A stretch of 64,000 nucleotides of DNA from Kosakonia sp. H02 (GCA_030704225.1 CP131915.1:2418001-2482000), one strand, 5' to 3'. Shown: positions 10,549 to 17,901, counted from the first letter of the stretch. The notes: generated by a model from the letters alone, not told the origin. Translations and numbers: made by a program.

Positions 10549-11850
10549 ATGTTTGCAGCAGAGCTTGTCCTCGTCCTGATTGCCATCTACCTGGGTGCCA
10601 GGCTTGGCGGCATCGGCATCGGTTTTGCCGGTGGCCTCGGTGTGCTGGTCCTGACGCTGTTTTTCCAAATCAAACCCGGCGCAATTCCCTTCGACGTTAT
10701 CGAAATTATTATGGCGGTGATCGCCGCCATTGCCGCCATGCAGGTGGCGGGCGGTATGGATTACCTCGTCAGCCTCGCCGAGCGCATGTTGCGCCGCCAT
10801 CCGAAATACATCACCTTTCTCGCGCCGCTGGTCACCTGGTTTATGACCATTCTTGCGGGCACCGGGCATACGGCGTTTTCCACGCTGCCGGTGATTACCG
10901 AAGTGGCAAAAGAGCAAGGTATTCGCCCATCGCGCCCGCTCTCCATTGCCGTGGTGGCCTCGCAAATCGCCATTACCGCCTCGCCCATCTCTGCCGCCGT
11001 GGTGTTCTTCGCCGGGATCCTTGAACCGCTGGGCGTCAGCTACCTGACACTGCTGGCTATCTGCATTCCGGTGACGCTGATCGCCGTGATGCTAACCGCG
11101 GTGGTGTGTAACTTCCTCGGCAGCGAACTGAAAGACGATCCGGTTTACCAGGAGCGCCTGGCAAAAGGCGAAGTGAAACTGCGCGGTAGCCAGGTTTTTC
11201 AACTGAAGCCGCACGCCAAACGCTCGGTGCTGCTGTTCCTTATCGGCATTGTTGCAGTGATGCTCTATGCCACCGCCATCAGCCCGACGGTCGGTTTGAT
11301 TACTAACCCGATGCTGCCGCGTAACGAAGCGATTGTGGTGTTTATGCTGACCATCGCCACGCTTATCTGCCTGACCTGCAAAATCGATACCGGGGAAATC
11401 CTCAACGCGAGCACCTTTAAATCCGGCATGAGCGCCTGTATCTGCGTGCTCGGCGTCGCCTGGCTTGGCGATACCTTCGTCAAACATCACATTGAAGATA
11501 TTCAGATGGTGGCTGGCGACTTGCTGCACAGCTACCCGTGGCTGCTGGCGGTGGTGCTGTTCTTCGCCGCCACGCTGCTCTATTCGCAAGCCGCGACCAC
11601 CAAAGCGCTGATGCCTGCCGCGCTGCTGCTCGGCGTCACGCCGCTGACAGCGGTAGCGTCATTTGCCGCCGTTTCCGCCCTGTTTGTGCTGCCGACCTAC
11701 CCAACGCTGCTGGCCGCCGTCGAGATGGACGACACCGGTTCGACGCGTATTGGCAAATTCGTCTTTAACCACCCGTTCCTGATCCCCGGCGTGATCGCCA
11801 TTGCACTGTGCGTTGCCCTCGGTTTCCTCTTCGGCGGCATCCTGTTGTAA
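10549..11850 (+). CDS. dcuA: C4-dicarboxylate transporter DcuA
   Basis: 433 residues, full length, all-hydrophobic inner-membrane protein (about 10-12 helices). Family role: uptake and antiport of aspartate, fumarate, malate and succinate. It starts MFAAELVLVLIAIYLGARLG behind an AAGGA ribosome-binding site and ends in a hydrophobic helix. Next to aspA as in E. coli; the two together supply fumarate from aspartate. A GC-rich hairpin at 11861-11883 follows. Confidence 0.97.
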   Translation: MFAAELVLVLIAIYLGARLGGIGIGFAGGLGVLVLTLFFQIKPGAIPFDVIEIIMAVIAAIAAMQVAGGMDYLVSLAERMLRRHPKYITFLAPLVTWFMTILAGTGHTAFSTLPVITEVAKEQGIRPSRPLSIAVVASQIAITASPISAAVVFFAGILEPLGVSYLTLLAICIPVTLIAVMLTAVVCNFLGSELKDDPVYQERLAKGEVKLRGSQVFQLKPHAKRSVLLFLIGIVAVMLYATAISPTVGLITNPMLPRNEAIVVFMLTIATLICLTCKIDTGEILNASTFKSGMSACICVLGVAWLGDTFVKHHIEDIQMVAGDLLHSYPWLLAVVLFFAATLLYSQAATTKALMPAALLLGVTPLTAVASFAAVSALFVLPTYPTLLAAVEMDDTGSTRIGKFVFNHPFLIPGVIAIALCVALGFLFGGILL

Positions 11851-11860
11851 ATGTCGTAAA

Positions 11861-11883
11861 ATCGGGCTGCCCGGCGGCCCGAT
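11861..11883 (+). terminator. Hairpin after dcuA
   Basis: ATCGGGC-9 bases-GCCCGAT stem. Only a weak pyrimidine tract follows. The cutA promoter (extended -10 TGCTATAGT, 11898-11906) starts right behind it. Confidence 0.55.
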
Positions 11884-11934
11884 CTTCTCCCTTCGCATGC
11901 TATAGTCCCTGCTTTCGCTGATACGAGGTTGAGA

Positions 11935-12258
11935 ATGAACACGCCCGACGCCGTTGTTGTACTCTGCACTGCCCCGGATGAAGCCACCGCCCAGGATCTG
12001 GCGGCCAAAGCGCTGGCGGACAAACTCGCTGCCTGCGCCACCCTCCTGCCTGGCGCTACATCGCTCTATTACTGGGAAGGCAAGCTGGAGCAGGAGTACG
12101 AAGTGCAGTTGCTGCTAAAAACCGACGTCGCGCATCTGGAAGATCTCTTCGCCTGCCTGAAATCGCACCACCCGTATCAAACCCCCGAATTACTGGCATT
12201 GCCCGTTTCTCACGGAGACCACGACTACCTCTCATGGCTCAACGCATCCTTACGCTGA
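11935..12258 (+). CDS. cutA: Divalent-cation tolerance protein CutA
   Basis: 107 residues from ATG 11935, with GAGG 6 bases upstream; a TTG two codons earlier is less likely. Small trimeric ferredoxin-like-fold protein linked to copper tolerance in E. coli. Conserved blocks VVVLCTAPDEATAQDLA, YYWEGKLEQEYEVQ and HPYQTPELLALPVSHG are present. Its last 25 bases overlap the start of dsbD, so the two are translationally coupled. Confidence 0.95.
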   Translation: MNTPDAVVVLCTAPDEATAQDLAAKALADKLAACATLLPGATSLYYWEGKLEQEYEVQLLLKTDVAHLEDLFACLKSHHPYQTPELLALPVSHGDHDYLSWLNASLR

Positions 12259-13913
12259 TCCTGCTGCTGTGCAGTACATCCGCTTTCGCCGGGCTGTTTG
12301 ACGCCCCTGGCCGCTCTGACTTTGTGCCTGCCGATCAGGCGTTTATTTTCGACTTTCAACAGCATCAACACGACCTGACGCTCAACTGGCAGGTAAAAGA
12401 GGGCTACTACCTCTACCGCCAGCAAATCCGCGTCATACCGGCACAGGCAACCATTGGCTCGCTGGATTTGCCCAAAGGGCAGATGCATGAAGATGAGTTT
12501 TACGGCAAAACGGAGATTTACCGCCAGAAGCTCAACCTGCCGCTCGACATCCAGCAGGCGGCAAAAGGCGCGACGCTGACCGTCACTTACCAGGGCTGCG
12601 CCGATGCCGGGTTCTGCTACCCGCCGGAAACGAAAGTGGTGCCGTTGATGGACGTCGCCGCCGCACCTGGAGGTGAACAAAACCGCGACACGCCCGATCG
12701 CCCGCTGCCCTTCTCTGCGCTCTGGGCGTTGCTGATTGGCATCGGTATCGCCTTTACGCCTTGCGTGTTGCCGATGTACCCGCTGATTTCCGGCATTGTG
12801 CTTGGCGGGAAACAGCGCCTGCCCACGCCGCGCGCGCTGCTGCTGGCGTTTATCTACGTGCAAGGCATGGCGCTGACCTACACCGCGCTGGGGCTGGTTG
12901 TGGCAGCCGCCGGGCTGTCGTTCCAGGCCGCGCTGCAACATCCGTATGTGCTTATCGGTTTATCGGTGCTGTTTAGCCTGCTGGCGCTGTCGATGTTCGG
13001 TCTGTTCAATTTGCAATTGCCGTCTGCGCTGCAAACCCGTTTAACGCTGTGGAGCAACCGCCAGCAGGGCGGCTCCGTCGGCGGCGTGTTTGCTATGGGC
13101 GCGATTGCCGGGCTGATTTGCTCGCCCTGCACCACCGCGCCATTAAGCGCCATCCTGCTTTATATCGCCCAGAGCGGAAATCTGTGGCTCGGCGGCGGCA
13201 CGCTTTACCTTTATGCGCTCGGCATGGGGCTGCCGCTGATTCTGGTTACCGTGTTCGGCAACCGGCTGCTGCCAAAAAGCGGGCCGTGGATGGAGCAGGT
13301 CAAAATCGCCTTTGGTTTTGTGATCCTCGCCCTGCCGGTCTTTTTGCTGGAGCGCGTGCTTGGCGAGGCCTGGGGGCTGCGTTTGTGGTCGCTTTTGGGC
13401 GTGGCGTTTTTCGGCTGGGCGTTTATCACCAGCCTGAGCGCTAAACGCGCCTTTGTGCGCGTGCTGCAAATCGCCCTGCTCGGCGCGGCGCTGGTTTGCG
13501 TGCGTCCATTGCAGGATTGGGCTTTCGGCACATCAACTGTGCAAAACCATGCGCCGCTGGCGTTTACACCGGTGAAAACCGTTGACGATCTGAACCAGGC
13601 GCTGGCGCAGGCCAATGGTCGGCCTGTCATGTTGGATCTGTATGCTGACTGGTGCGTGGCCTGCAAAGAGTTCGAGAAATACACCTTCAGCGACCCAAAT
13701 GTACAAGCGGCGCTGAAAGAGAGTGTGTTATTACAGGCCAATGTGACGGCGAACGACGCCCAGGATGCCGCGCTGCTGCGCCATCTTAATGTGCTCGGCT
13801 TGCCAACGATTCTCTTTTTCGACATGCAGGGGCGCGAGCAACCCGCCGCCCGGGTGACCGGGTTTATGGACGCCGCCGCCTTTGCGGAACATTTGCGCAA
13901 TCGTTCCCCGTAA
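12234..13913 (+). CDS. dsbD: Thiol:disulfide interchange protein DsbD
   Basis: 559 residues. Carries electrons from cytoplasmic thioredoxin across the inner membrane to DsbC, DsbG and CcmG. A signal peptide (residues 1-19, ending AFA) is followed by the periplasmic alpha domain with its Cys pair (GCADAGFCYPP, about 122-132). Then come eight membrane helices with the beta-domain cysteines in FTPCVLPMYPLISG and GLICSPCTTAP. The C-terminal thioredoxin-like gamma domain has DWCVACKEFEKYTFSD (about 475-490). All six redox cysteines are present. Overlaps cutA and is followed by yjdC as in E. coli. Confidence 0.97.
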   Translation: MAQRILTLILLLCSTSAFAGLFDAPGRSDFVPADQAFIFDFQQHQHDLTLNWQVKEGYYLYRQQIRVIPAQATIGSLDLPKGQMHEDEFYGKTEIYRQKLNLPLDIQQAAKGATLTVTYQGCADAGFCYPPETKVVPLMDVAAAPGGEQNRDTPDRPLPFSALWALLIGIGIAFTPCVLPMYPLISGIVLGGKQRLPTPRALLLAFIYVQGMALTYTALGLVVAAAGLSFQAALQHPYVLIGLSVLFSLLALSMFGLFNLQLPSALQTRLTLWSNRQQGGSVGGVFAMGAIAGLICSPCTTAPLSAILLYIAQSGNLWLGGGTLYLYALGMGLPLILVTVFGNRLLPKSGPWMEQVKIAFGFVILALPVFLLERVLGEAWGLRLWSLLGVAFFGWAFITSLSAKRAFVRVLQIALLGAALVCVRPLQDWAFGTSTVQNHAPLAFTPVKTVDDLNQALAQANGRPVMLDLYADWCVACKEFEKYTFSDPNVQAALKESVLLQANVTANDAQDAALLRHLNVLGLPTILFFDMQGREQPAARVTGFMDAAAFAEHLRNRSP

Positions 13914-13960
13914 ACAACACTTTGTGGGGGAGTTCGTTTCAGGTAATGGAGGATATCAGC

Positions 13961-14536
13961 GTGCAACGCGAAGACGTTTTAAGCCAAACCTTACAACTGC
14001 TTGAATTAAGAGGCATTGCAGACACCACTCTTGAAATGGTTGCCGAGCGCATCGACTATCCCATTGATGAGTTCCGCCGTTTCTGGCCGGACAAAGAGGC
14101 GCTGTTGTACGACGCGCTGCGTTATTTAAGCCAGCAGGTGGATATCTGGCGCAGGCAGTTATTGCTGGATGAGACGCTGGACCACGAGCAAAAATTGCTG
14201 GCGCGTTACGGCGCACTGACCGAGTGCGTCAACAATAACCGCTATCCGGGCTGTTTGTTTATTGCCGCTTGCGCCTTCTTCCCGGATCCCGGTCACCCGA
14301 TCCATCAACTGGCGGATCAGCAAAAACGCGAAGCGTATGACTTTTCGCACCAGTTACTGACCGAGCTGGAAGTGGACGATCCGGCGATGGTGGCAAAGCA
14401 GATGGAACTGGTGCTGGAGGGTTGCCTGAGTCGGATGCTGGTCAACCGCAGCCAGGCGGATGTCGATACCGCCCAGCGGCTGGCAGAAGATATTTTACGC
14501 TTTGCCCGTTGCCGCCAGGGCGGCGCGCTGACTTAA
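13961..14536 (+). CDS. yjdC: TetR-family regulator YjdC
   Basis: 191 residues from GTG 13961 (reading MQREDVL), with GGAGG 8 bases upstream; this is the E. coli YjdC start, preferred over an in-frame ATG further upstream. The N-terminal helix-turn-helix (about 12-50, TTLEMVAERIDYPIDEFRRFW) is followed by a ligand domain containing NNRYPGCLFIAACAFFPDPGHPIHQLADQQ. E. coli YjdC is a predicted repressor of unknown target. It ends overlapping by 4 bases the convergent lysE-type gene. Confidence 0.92.
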   Translation: MQREDVLSQTLQLLELRGIADTTLEMVAERIDYPIDEFRRFWPDKEALLYDALRYLSQQVDIWRRQLLLDETLDHEQKLLARYGALTECVNNNRYPGCLFIAACAFFPDPGHPIHQLADQQKREAYDFSHQLLTELEVDDPAMVAKQMELVLEGCLSRMLVNRSQADVDTAQRLAEDILRFARCRQGGALT

Positions 14537-15123
14537 ACACCGAACAAGCCCGCCCACGCGGATGCGAGCAAACATAAGGCCATTACCCGCTGGAACCAGA
14601 CCAGCGAGGCTGGTGTGCGAAACAGCCGGTTAACGGCTTTGCCAAGCAGCGTCCAGGCAACCAGACACAGCACCGAGATAGCCAAAAACGCCAGCGACAT
14701 AAACGCTATCTCGCGCAGCGGATGCCCGCTGTGCGGGGCGAACAGGCTCACCACCGCCAGCGCCATCATCCAGGTTTTCGGGTTAATCAACTGCAACATC
14801 GCCGCCGCACGTCCACTAAACGGGCGCTGCGCCTCACCCTGTAAATCGGTGGCGGGCGCGGTAAAAAGCTGCCAGCTCATCCAGCTTAACCACAGCGCGC
14901 CTGCCCAGCTCATCCCTGCCCGCACCAGCGGATAATCCTGCAACACCTGCCCTGCTCCGGCACCCGAGATAAAGACAATCAAACTCGCCGCAATACAGGC
15001 TCCCGCCACCGCCGGCAGCGTGGCTTTCACGCCAAAGCGCTGGCTGCTGGTGAGGATCAGAATATTGGTCGGGCCGGGAGTAATCGACGCGACAAAAGCA
15101 AAGAGTAAAAACGGCAGGGTCAT
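14533..15123 (-). CDS. LysE/RhtB-family amino acid exporter
   Basis: 196 residues, five or six hydrophobic helices. The family signature near the N-terminus (SITPGPTNILILTSSQRFG, about residues 13-31) and the NPKTWMMALAVVSLF block (about 110-124) are clear. Family members export amino acids or related small molecules; the substrate cannot be read from sequence. GGAGCC precedes the ATG. It lies 37 bases downstream of an AraC-type regulator on the same strand. An 18-base element 52 bases before its start codon is repeated exactly in front of that regulator, so the two form a regulator/exporter pair. Confidence 0.88.
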   Translation of the reverse strand: MTLPFLLFAFVASITPGPTNILILTSSQRFGVKATLPAVAGACIAASLIVFISGAGAGQVLQDYPLVRAGMSWAGALWLSWMSWQLFTAPATDLQGEAQRPFSGRAAAMLQLINPKTWMMALAVVSLFAPHSGHPLREIAFMSLAFLAISVLCLVAWTLLGKAVNRLFRTPASLVWFQRVMALCLLASAWAGLFGV

Positions 15124-15160
15124 TATCAGGCTCCTTGGTTGCGAGCCTTAGACTGTCGCG

Positions 15161-16006
15161 TTATTTGCCGTCGTCGTCTGGAAGATTTGTGCACAGCCTG
15201 CGGTAATGGGCTGGCGACAGGCGATAGGCGCGCTGGAACCAGCGCCCCAGGTGGCTTTGATCGGCAAACCCCACGGCGGCGGCGACATCCGCAGGCTGCT
15301 CCCCTTTCGCCAGTTGCGCCCGCGCGGTGGCAAGACGCAACTGGATAAGCCAGGCGTGCGGGCTTAAGCCGAACTCGCGTTTAAAACAGCGCGTCAGGGT
15401 AAAGCGATCGGTGCCGGTTTCCCGCGCCAGATCCGACAAGCCGATGTTGTCGCCGATATGCGCATAAAGATAATCCCGCGCCCGGTGGGCAATTGCAGCG
15501 CTCTGGATCTGCGTCGGTATCCGTTTGCGCCACTGGCAGTGGTGCGTAAGCTGGCCGAGCAGTGCGTCCATCGTGCTTTGCTGGACAATGCGCATCTCAT
15601 CGCTGTGCAGCGCGTAGAAAGTTTGCGCAATGGTGTGAATCAACTGCGGCTGGCGGGCGATGGTGTGGGAAAAATGCATGGCGTAGCTGGACGGCACCGA
15701 GTCGTACAGCCCACGCAACGTGGTGTTGAGCCAGCGATCGTCGAGATAAAAGGTGAGATAGGTAAACCCGCCTTCCACTGGCGCGTCGCCGTCGTGGATT
15801 TCACCTGGCTCCAGCAAGAATGCATCGCCCGGCCTGCTGCGATGGCGCTCGCGGCGGCAGTGAAACTGCTGGGTGCCAGACAGCGTAATGCCCACCAGAT
15901 AGCTGTCATGCCAGTGCGGATCGTACGCGTGCCCTTCAAAATGGGCGCGGATTGTTTCGATGCCGGTATCCACATGCTGTCGCAGCTCCAGCCAGTCTTT
16001 AGACAT
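15161..16006 (-). CDS. AraC-family regulator of the adjacent LysE-type exporter
   Basis: 281 residues from ATG 16006 (MSKDWLELRQHVDTGIETIR), with GGAGG just upstream; an ATG at 16024 is possible, but the conserved spacing to the upstream element supports 16006. The N-terminal cupin-like AraC_binding domain (about 5-160, with HWHDSYLVGITLSGTQQF and GDAFLLEPGEIHDG) is followed by two C-terminal helix-turn-helix motifs (about 185-275). These contain GLSDLARETGTDRFTLTRCFK and DVAAAVGFADQSHLGRWFQR. Likely senses a small amino-acid-like ligand and activates the exporter gene; this is inferred from the pairing and the shared DNA element. Confidence 0.88.
   Translation of the reverse strand: MSKDWLELRQHVDTGIETIRAHFEGHAYDPHWHDSYLVGITLSGTQQFHCRRERHRSRPGDAFLLEPGEIHDGDAPVEGGFTYLTFYLDDRWLNTTLRGLYDSVPSSYAMHFSHTIARQPQLIHTIAQTFYALHSDEMRIVQQSTMDALLGQLTHHCQWRKRIPTQIQSAAIAHRARDYLYAHIGDNIGLSDLARETGTDRFTLTRCFKREFGLSPHAWLIQLRLATARAQLAKGEQPADVAAAVGFADQSHLGRWFQRAYRLSPAHYRRLCTNLPDDDGK
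15176..15193 (-). promoter_or_regulatory. Candidate AraC operator of the LysE-type exporter gene
   Basis: On the minus strand TGCACAAATCTTCCAGAC, identical at all 18 positions to the element at 16057-16074. It lies inside the last codons of the araC-type gene, 52 bases before the exporter start codon. A CTAA-containing candidate -10 lies about 24 bases beyond it. Confidence 0.7.
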
Positions 16007-16056
16007 ATCGCCTCCGTATACCACCGGAAGTTAGCATTCATCACCCTAATGTAAAT

Positions 16057-16074
16057 GTCTGGAAGATTTGTGCA
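16057..16074 (-). promoter_or_regulatory. Candidate AraC operator of the regulator's own promoter
   Basis: Exact second copy of TGCACAAATCTTCCAGAC, 50 bases before the regulator's ATG at 16006 and in the same orientation as the exporter copy. A CTAA-containing candidate -10 lies about 22 bases beyond it. Confidence 0.7.
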
Positions 16075-16149
16075 ACCGTCGCTTTTCGGCGCTGATTTGC
16101 GCGTTTTGCCGCAAAGTTGAGCAACCGAATAGAATTTAAGGAAATAAGG

Positions 16150-16178
16150 TTGACGCTTAAAGGCGATTACGGTTTAAT
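16150..16178 (+). promoter_or_regulatory. tRNA-Phe promoter
   Basis: TTGACG (16150-16155), a 17-bp spacer and TTTAAT (16173-16178), followed by a GC-rich discriminator (GCCGCCC). This is the pattern of stringently controlled stable-RNA promoters. Confidence 0.8.
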
Positions 16179-16188
16179 GCCGCCCGTT

Positions 16189-16264
16189 GCCCGGATAGCT
16201 CAGTCGGTAGAGCAGGGGATTGAAAATCCCCGTGTCCTAGGTTCGATTCCGAGTCCGGGCACCA
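16189..16264 (+). tRNA. pheU: tRNA-Phe (anticodon GAA)
   Basis: 76 nt with encoded CCA. The acceptor arms GCCCGGA/TCCGGGC, the D arm, the anticodon stem GGGGA/TCCCC with loop TTGAAAA (anticodon GAA) and the T arm with GTTCGATTC are all intact. It lies next to yjdC as pheU does in E. coli. tRNA-Phe genes are frequent island insertion sites, and accessory DNA follows this one. Confidence 0.98.
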
Positions 16265-16411
16265 CTTATTCTTAACCCTCGCCGTTGGCGGGGGTTTTTC
16301 GTTTCTGGAGTACGGACGCTCCATCGAACTTCGTTCGATTATTCGCCGCAAGCGGCGCACCCCTTCGGGGCCAGCGCGACAAGCGCGCTGTTCAACGCCT
16401 GGCGGCGTTAG
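16248..16411 (+). repeat. tRNA-Phe tandem repeat, unit 1 (164 bp)
   Basis: The first unit starts within the tRNA itself (17 bases of its 3' end including CCA). It continues through the tRNA terminator (10-bp stem, 16274-16299) and a chain of short perfect hairpins: ATCGAAC/GTTCGAT, GCCG/CGGC, CCCC/GGGG, CAGCGCG/CGCGCTG and AACGCC/GGCGTT. The next unit begins exactly 164 bp downstream. Confidence 0.9.
16274..16299 (+). terminator. tRNA-Phe terminator
   Basis: AACCCTCGCC-GTT-GGCGGGGGTT, a 10-bp stem with one G-T pair, followed by TTTCG. Copies recur in each downstream repeat unit (near 16438 and 16602). Confidence 0.85.
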
Positions 16412-16575
16412 TCCGAGTCCGGGCACCACTTCTTCTTAACCCTCGCCTTTGGCGGGGGTTTTTCGTTTCTGGAGTACGGACTCTCCATCGAACTTCGTTC
16501 GATTATTCGCCGCAGGCGGCGCACCCCTACGGGGCCAGCGCGACCAGCGCGCTGTTCAACGCCTGGCGGCGTTAG
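16412..16575 (+). repeat. tRNA-Phe tandem repeat, unit 2 (164 bp)
   Basis: It carries again the 17-base tRNA 3' end with CCA and the same terminator and hairpins. It differs from unit 1 at about six positions. All of these fall in hairpin loops or unpaired positions (for example loop GTT to TTT in the terminator, tetraloop CAAG to CAGG, loop ACAAG to ACCAG). Confidence 0.9.
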
Positions 16576-16684
16576 TCCGAGTCCGGGCACCACTTCTTCT
16601 TAACCCTCGCCTTTGGCGGGGGTTTTTCGTGTCTGGAGTACGGACTCTCCATCGAACTTCGTTCGATTATTCGCCGCAAGCGGC
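16576..16684 (+). repeat. tRNA-Phe tandem repeat, unit 3 (partial, about 109 bp)
   Basis: Third copy of the tRNA 3' end, terminator and first hairpins. Identity to the other units stops after the GCCGCAAGCGGC hairpin at 16684, where unrelated DNA leading to the cold-shock gene begins. Confidence 0.88.
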
Positions 16685-16767
16685 TCATTCCATTTGCCAA
16701 TCCTACATCCGCCCTGAAGCTAACAGCCATCTGGGTGTTTAAGCGGTTAAAATAAAAAACATAAACA

Positions 16768-16796
16768 TTGCTAAATGAATTTCTCTGTGTCTTAAT
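16768..16796 (+). promoter_or_regulatory. Promoter of the cold-shock gene
   Basis: TTGCTA (16768-16773), 17-bp spacer, CTTAAT (16791-16796), with an A-rich stretch upstream. The layout matches the E. coli cspA promoter (TTGCAT and TTAAT-type -10). Confidence 0.75.
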
Positions 16797-16802
16797 AGCG
16801 CC

Positions 16803-16975
16803 CTTGGTTTGGAACACAGACCTTATGAAAGCAGTTTTAGTAAAGCAGTCCTCAGTTCAAGAGTTATCCAAAGATACCCTTCTTCATGAGCCTCCTCCTA
16901 AGTGCCAAATAAGTCACTCTCTAATTACAGGCCATCATCGCCACACTTAGTGGCTCATCAATTAAGGAATTATCT
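16803..16975 (+). promoter_or_regulatory. cspA-type cold-shock 5' leader (RNA thermosensor)
   Basis: About 170-base untranslated leader. It shares the E. coli cspA leader's cold-box region (ACAGACC near the 5' end), the AAAGCAGTTTAGTAA-like block, and TTCAAGAGTTATC followed by GATACCC. In cspA this leader refolds at low temperature to stabilise the mRNA and expose the ribosome-binding site. A 60-codon open frame through it is not a gene. AAGGA at 16964-16968 serves the csp start codon. Confidence 0.8.
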
Positions 16976-17188
16976 ATGTCTAATAAAATGACTGGTTTAG
17001 TAAAATGGTTTAACTCTGATAAAGGTTTTGGCTTTATCACCCCGAACGACGGCAGCAAAGATGTATTCGTACATTTCTCTGCTATCCAGAGTGACAGCTA
17101 CAAAACCCTTGATGAAGGCCAGCAAGTCTCCTTCACCATTGAAAATGGCGCGAAAGGCCCTGCTGCCGCAAACGTCACAGCGCTGTAA
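16976..17188 (+). CDS. CspA-family cold-shock protein
   Basis: 70 residues, a single cold-shock domain. It has RNP1 (KGFGFITP, about residues 16-23) and RNP2 (DVFVHFSAI, about 30-38), both with the RNA-binding aromatics. It binds single-stranded nucleic acid and melts RNA secondary structure. Closest to CspA/CspB/CspG of E. coli (MSNKMTGLVKWFNSDKGFGF); which paralogue it is cannot be settled without a tree. It has its own promoter, long regulatory leader and terminator. Its place beside pheU is not the E. coli position of any of these genes as I recall it. Confidence 0.93.
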   Translation: MSNKMTGLVKWFNSDKGFGFITPNDGSKDVFVHFSAIQSDSYKTLDEGQQVSFTIENGAKGPAAANVTAL

Positions 17189-17268
17189 GACGCGCTCATT
17201 ATCAGGGACGCTTACGACAGCGATGAAGACAGCAGTCTGAGCAGCTAAGCGCCGCTGATAAGAAAATG

Positions 17269-17292
17269 AACCCGCCTCTGCGGGTTTTTTAT
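17269..17292 (+). terminator. Cold-shock gene terminator
   Basis: AACCCGC-CTCT-GCGGGTT followed by a T run. Confidence 0.88.
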
Positions 17293-17424
17293 TGCCCAAA
17301 TTTCGCCTGACACATGCCCGCTTCTGCTGGCATCCCTCCCTTTTGCGCTTACAAAATCTGGACGCGCGTTCGCATTTTCTAAACTAAAGCCTCGGATTAT
17401 GCTGTTTTGTTTGTTGCGCTTGAG

Positions 17425-17436
17425 AAGGTATACCTT
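17425..17436. promoter_or_regulatory. Perfect 12-bp palindrome upstream of the catabolic operon
   Basis: AAGGTATACCTT lies 31 bases before the Rid-like start codon. It is followed by a second inverted repeat GGGAA-N6-TTCCC (17440-17455). No regulator of known matching specificity is adjacent; it is a candidate operator only. Confidence 0.4.
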
Positions 17437-17466
17437 GCGGGGAATCCATTTTCCCGGCAGGCAGAC

Positions 17467-17901
17467 ATGAGCACACATACCCGCATTCGCAAATTCAATA
17501 CGAAAGAAACCTACCCGAATCAGTCGCTGGATAACGATCTTTGCCAGGCCGTTCGTGCAGGCAATACCGTTTACGTTCGTGGTCAGATTGGTACTGACTT
17601 TGAAGGCAACCTGGTGGGGCTTGGCGATCCGGCGGCGCAAGCAGAGCAGGCAATGAAGAACGTTAAACAACTGCTGGAAGAAGCAGGCAGCGACCTGTCC
17701 CACATCGTGAAAACCACCACCTATATCATCGACCCGCGCTATCGCGAGCCGGTTTATCAAGTCGTTGGCAAATGGCTGAAAGGCGTCTTTCCGATCTCGA
17801 CCGGGCTGGTCATTTCCGGGCTTGGTCAGCCGCAGTGGCTGATGGAAATCGATGTTATCGCCGTGATCCCCGACGATTGGCAGCCACCAGCAGGAGCATA
17901 A
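17467..17901 (+). CDS. RidA/YjgF-family protein lacking the deaminase arginine
   Basis: 144 residues from ATG 17467. Rid-fold trimeric protein: QAVRAGNTVYVRGQIGTDFEG, AQAEQAMKNVKQLLEEAGSDLSHIVKTTTYI and the C-terminal MEIDVIAVIP are family blocks. In RidA, an Arg in the PARxxVEV segment holds the imine substrate's carboxylate. Here that segment reads PISTGLVI, so the Arg is replaced by Ser and classical 2-aminoacrylate deaminase activity is unlikely. It opens an operon with a DUF1028 protein and an M20 amidohydrolase (spacings of 4 bases, then an 8-base overlap). This context suggests a role in breakdown of an N-containing compound. Confidence 0.85.
   Translation: MSTHTRIRKFNTKETYPNQSLDNDLCQAVRAGNTVYVRGQIGTDFEGNLVGLGDPAAQAEQAMKNVKQLLEEAGSDLSHIVKTTTYIIDPRYREPVYQVVGKWLKGVFPISTGLVISGLGQPQWLMEIDVIAVIPDDWQPPAGA

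Noticed and set aside
16157..16817. Open frames of 60-97 codons on both strands across the tRNA repeats
   Set aside because: Because 164 is not a multiple of 3, the frame shifts between units and no domain or ribosome-binding site supports them. A Tpr-like small basic protein cannot be excluded but is not supported.
16768..16950. 60-codon open frame upstream of the cold-shock gene
   Set aside because: The DNA matches the cspA promoter and untranslated leader, so the frame is incidental.
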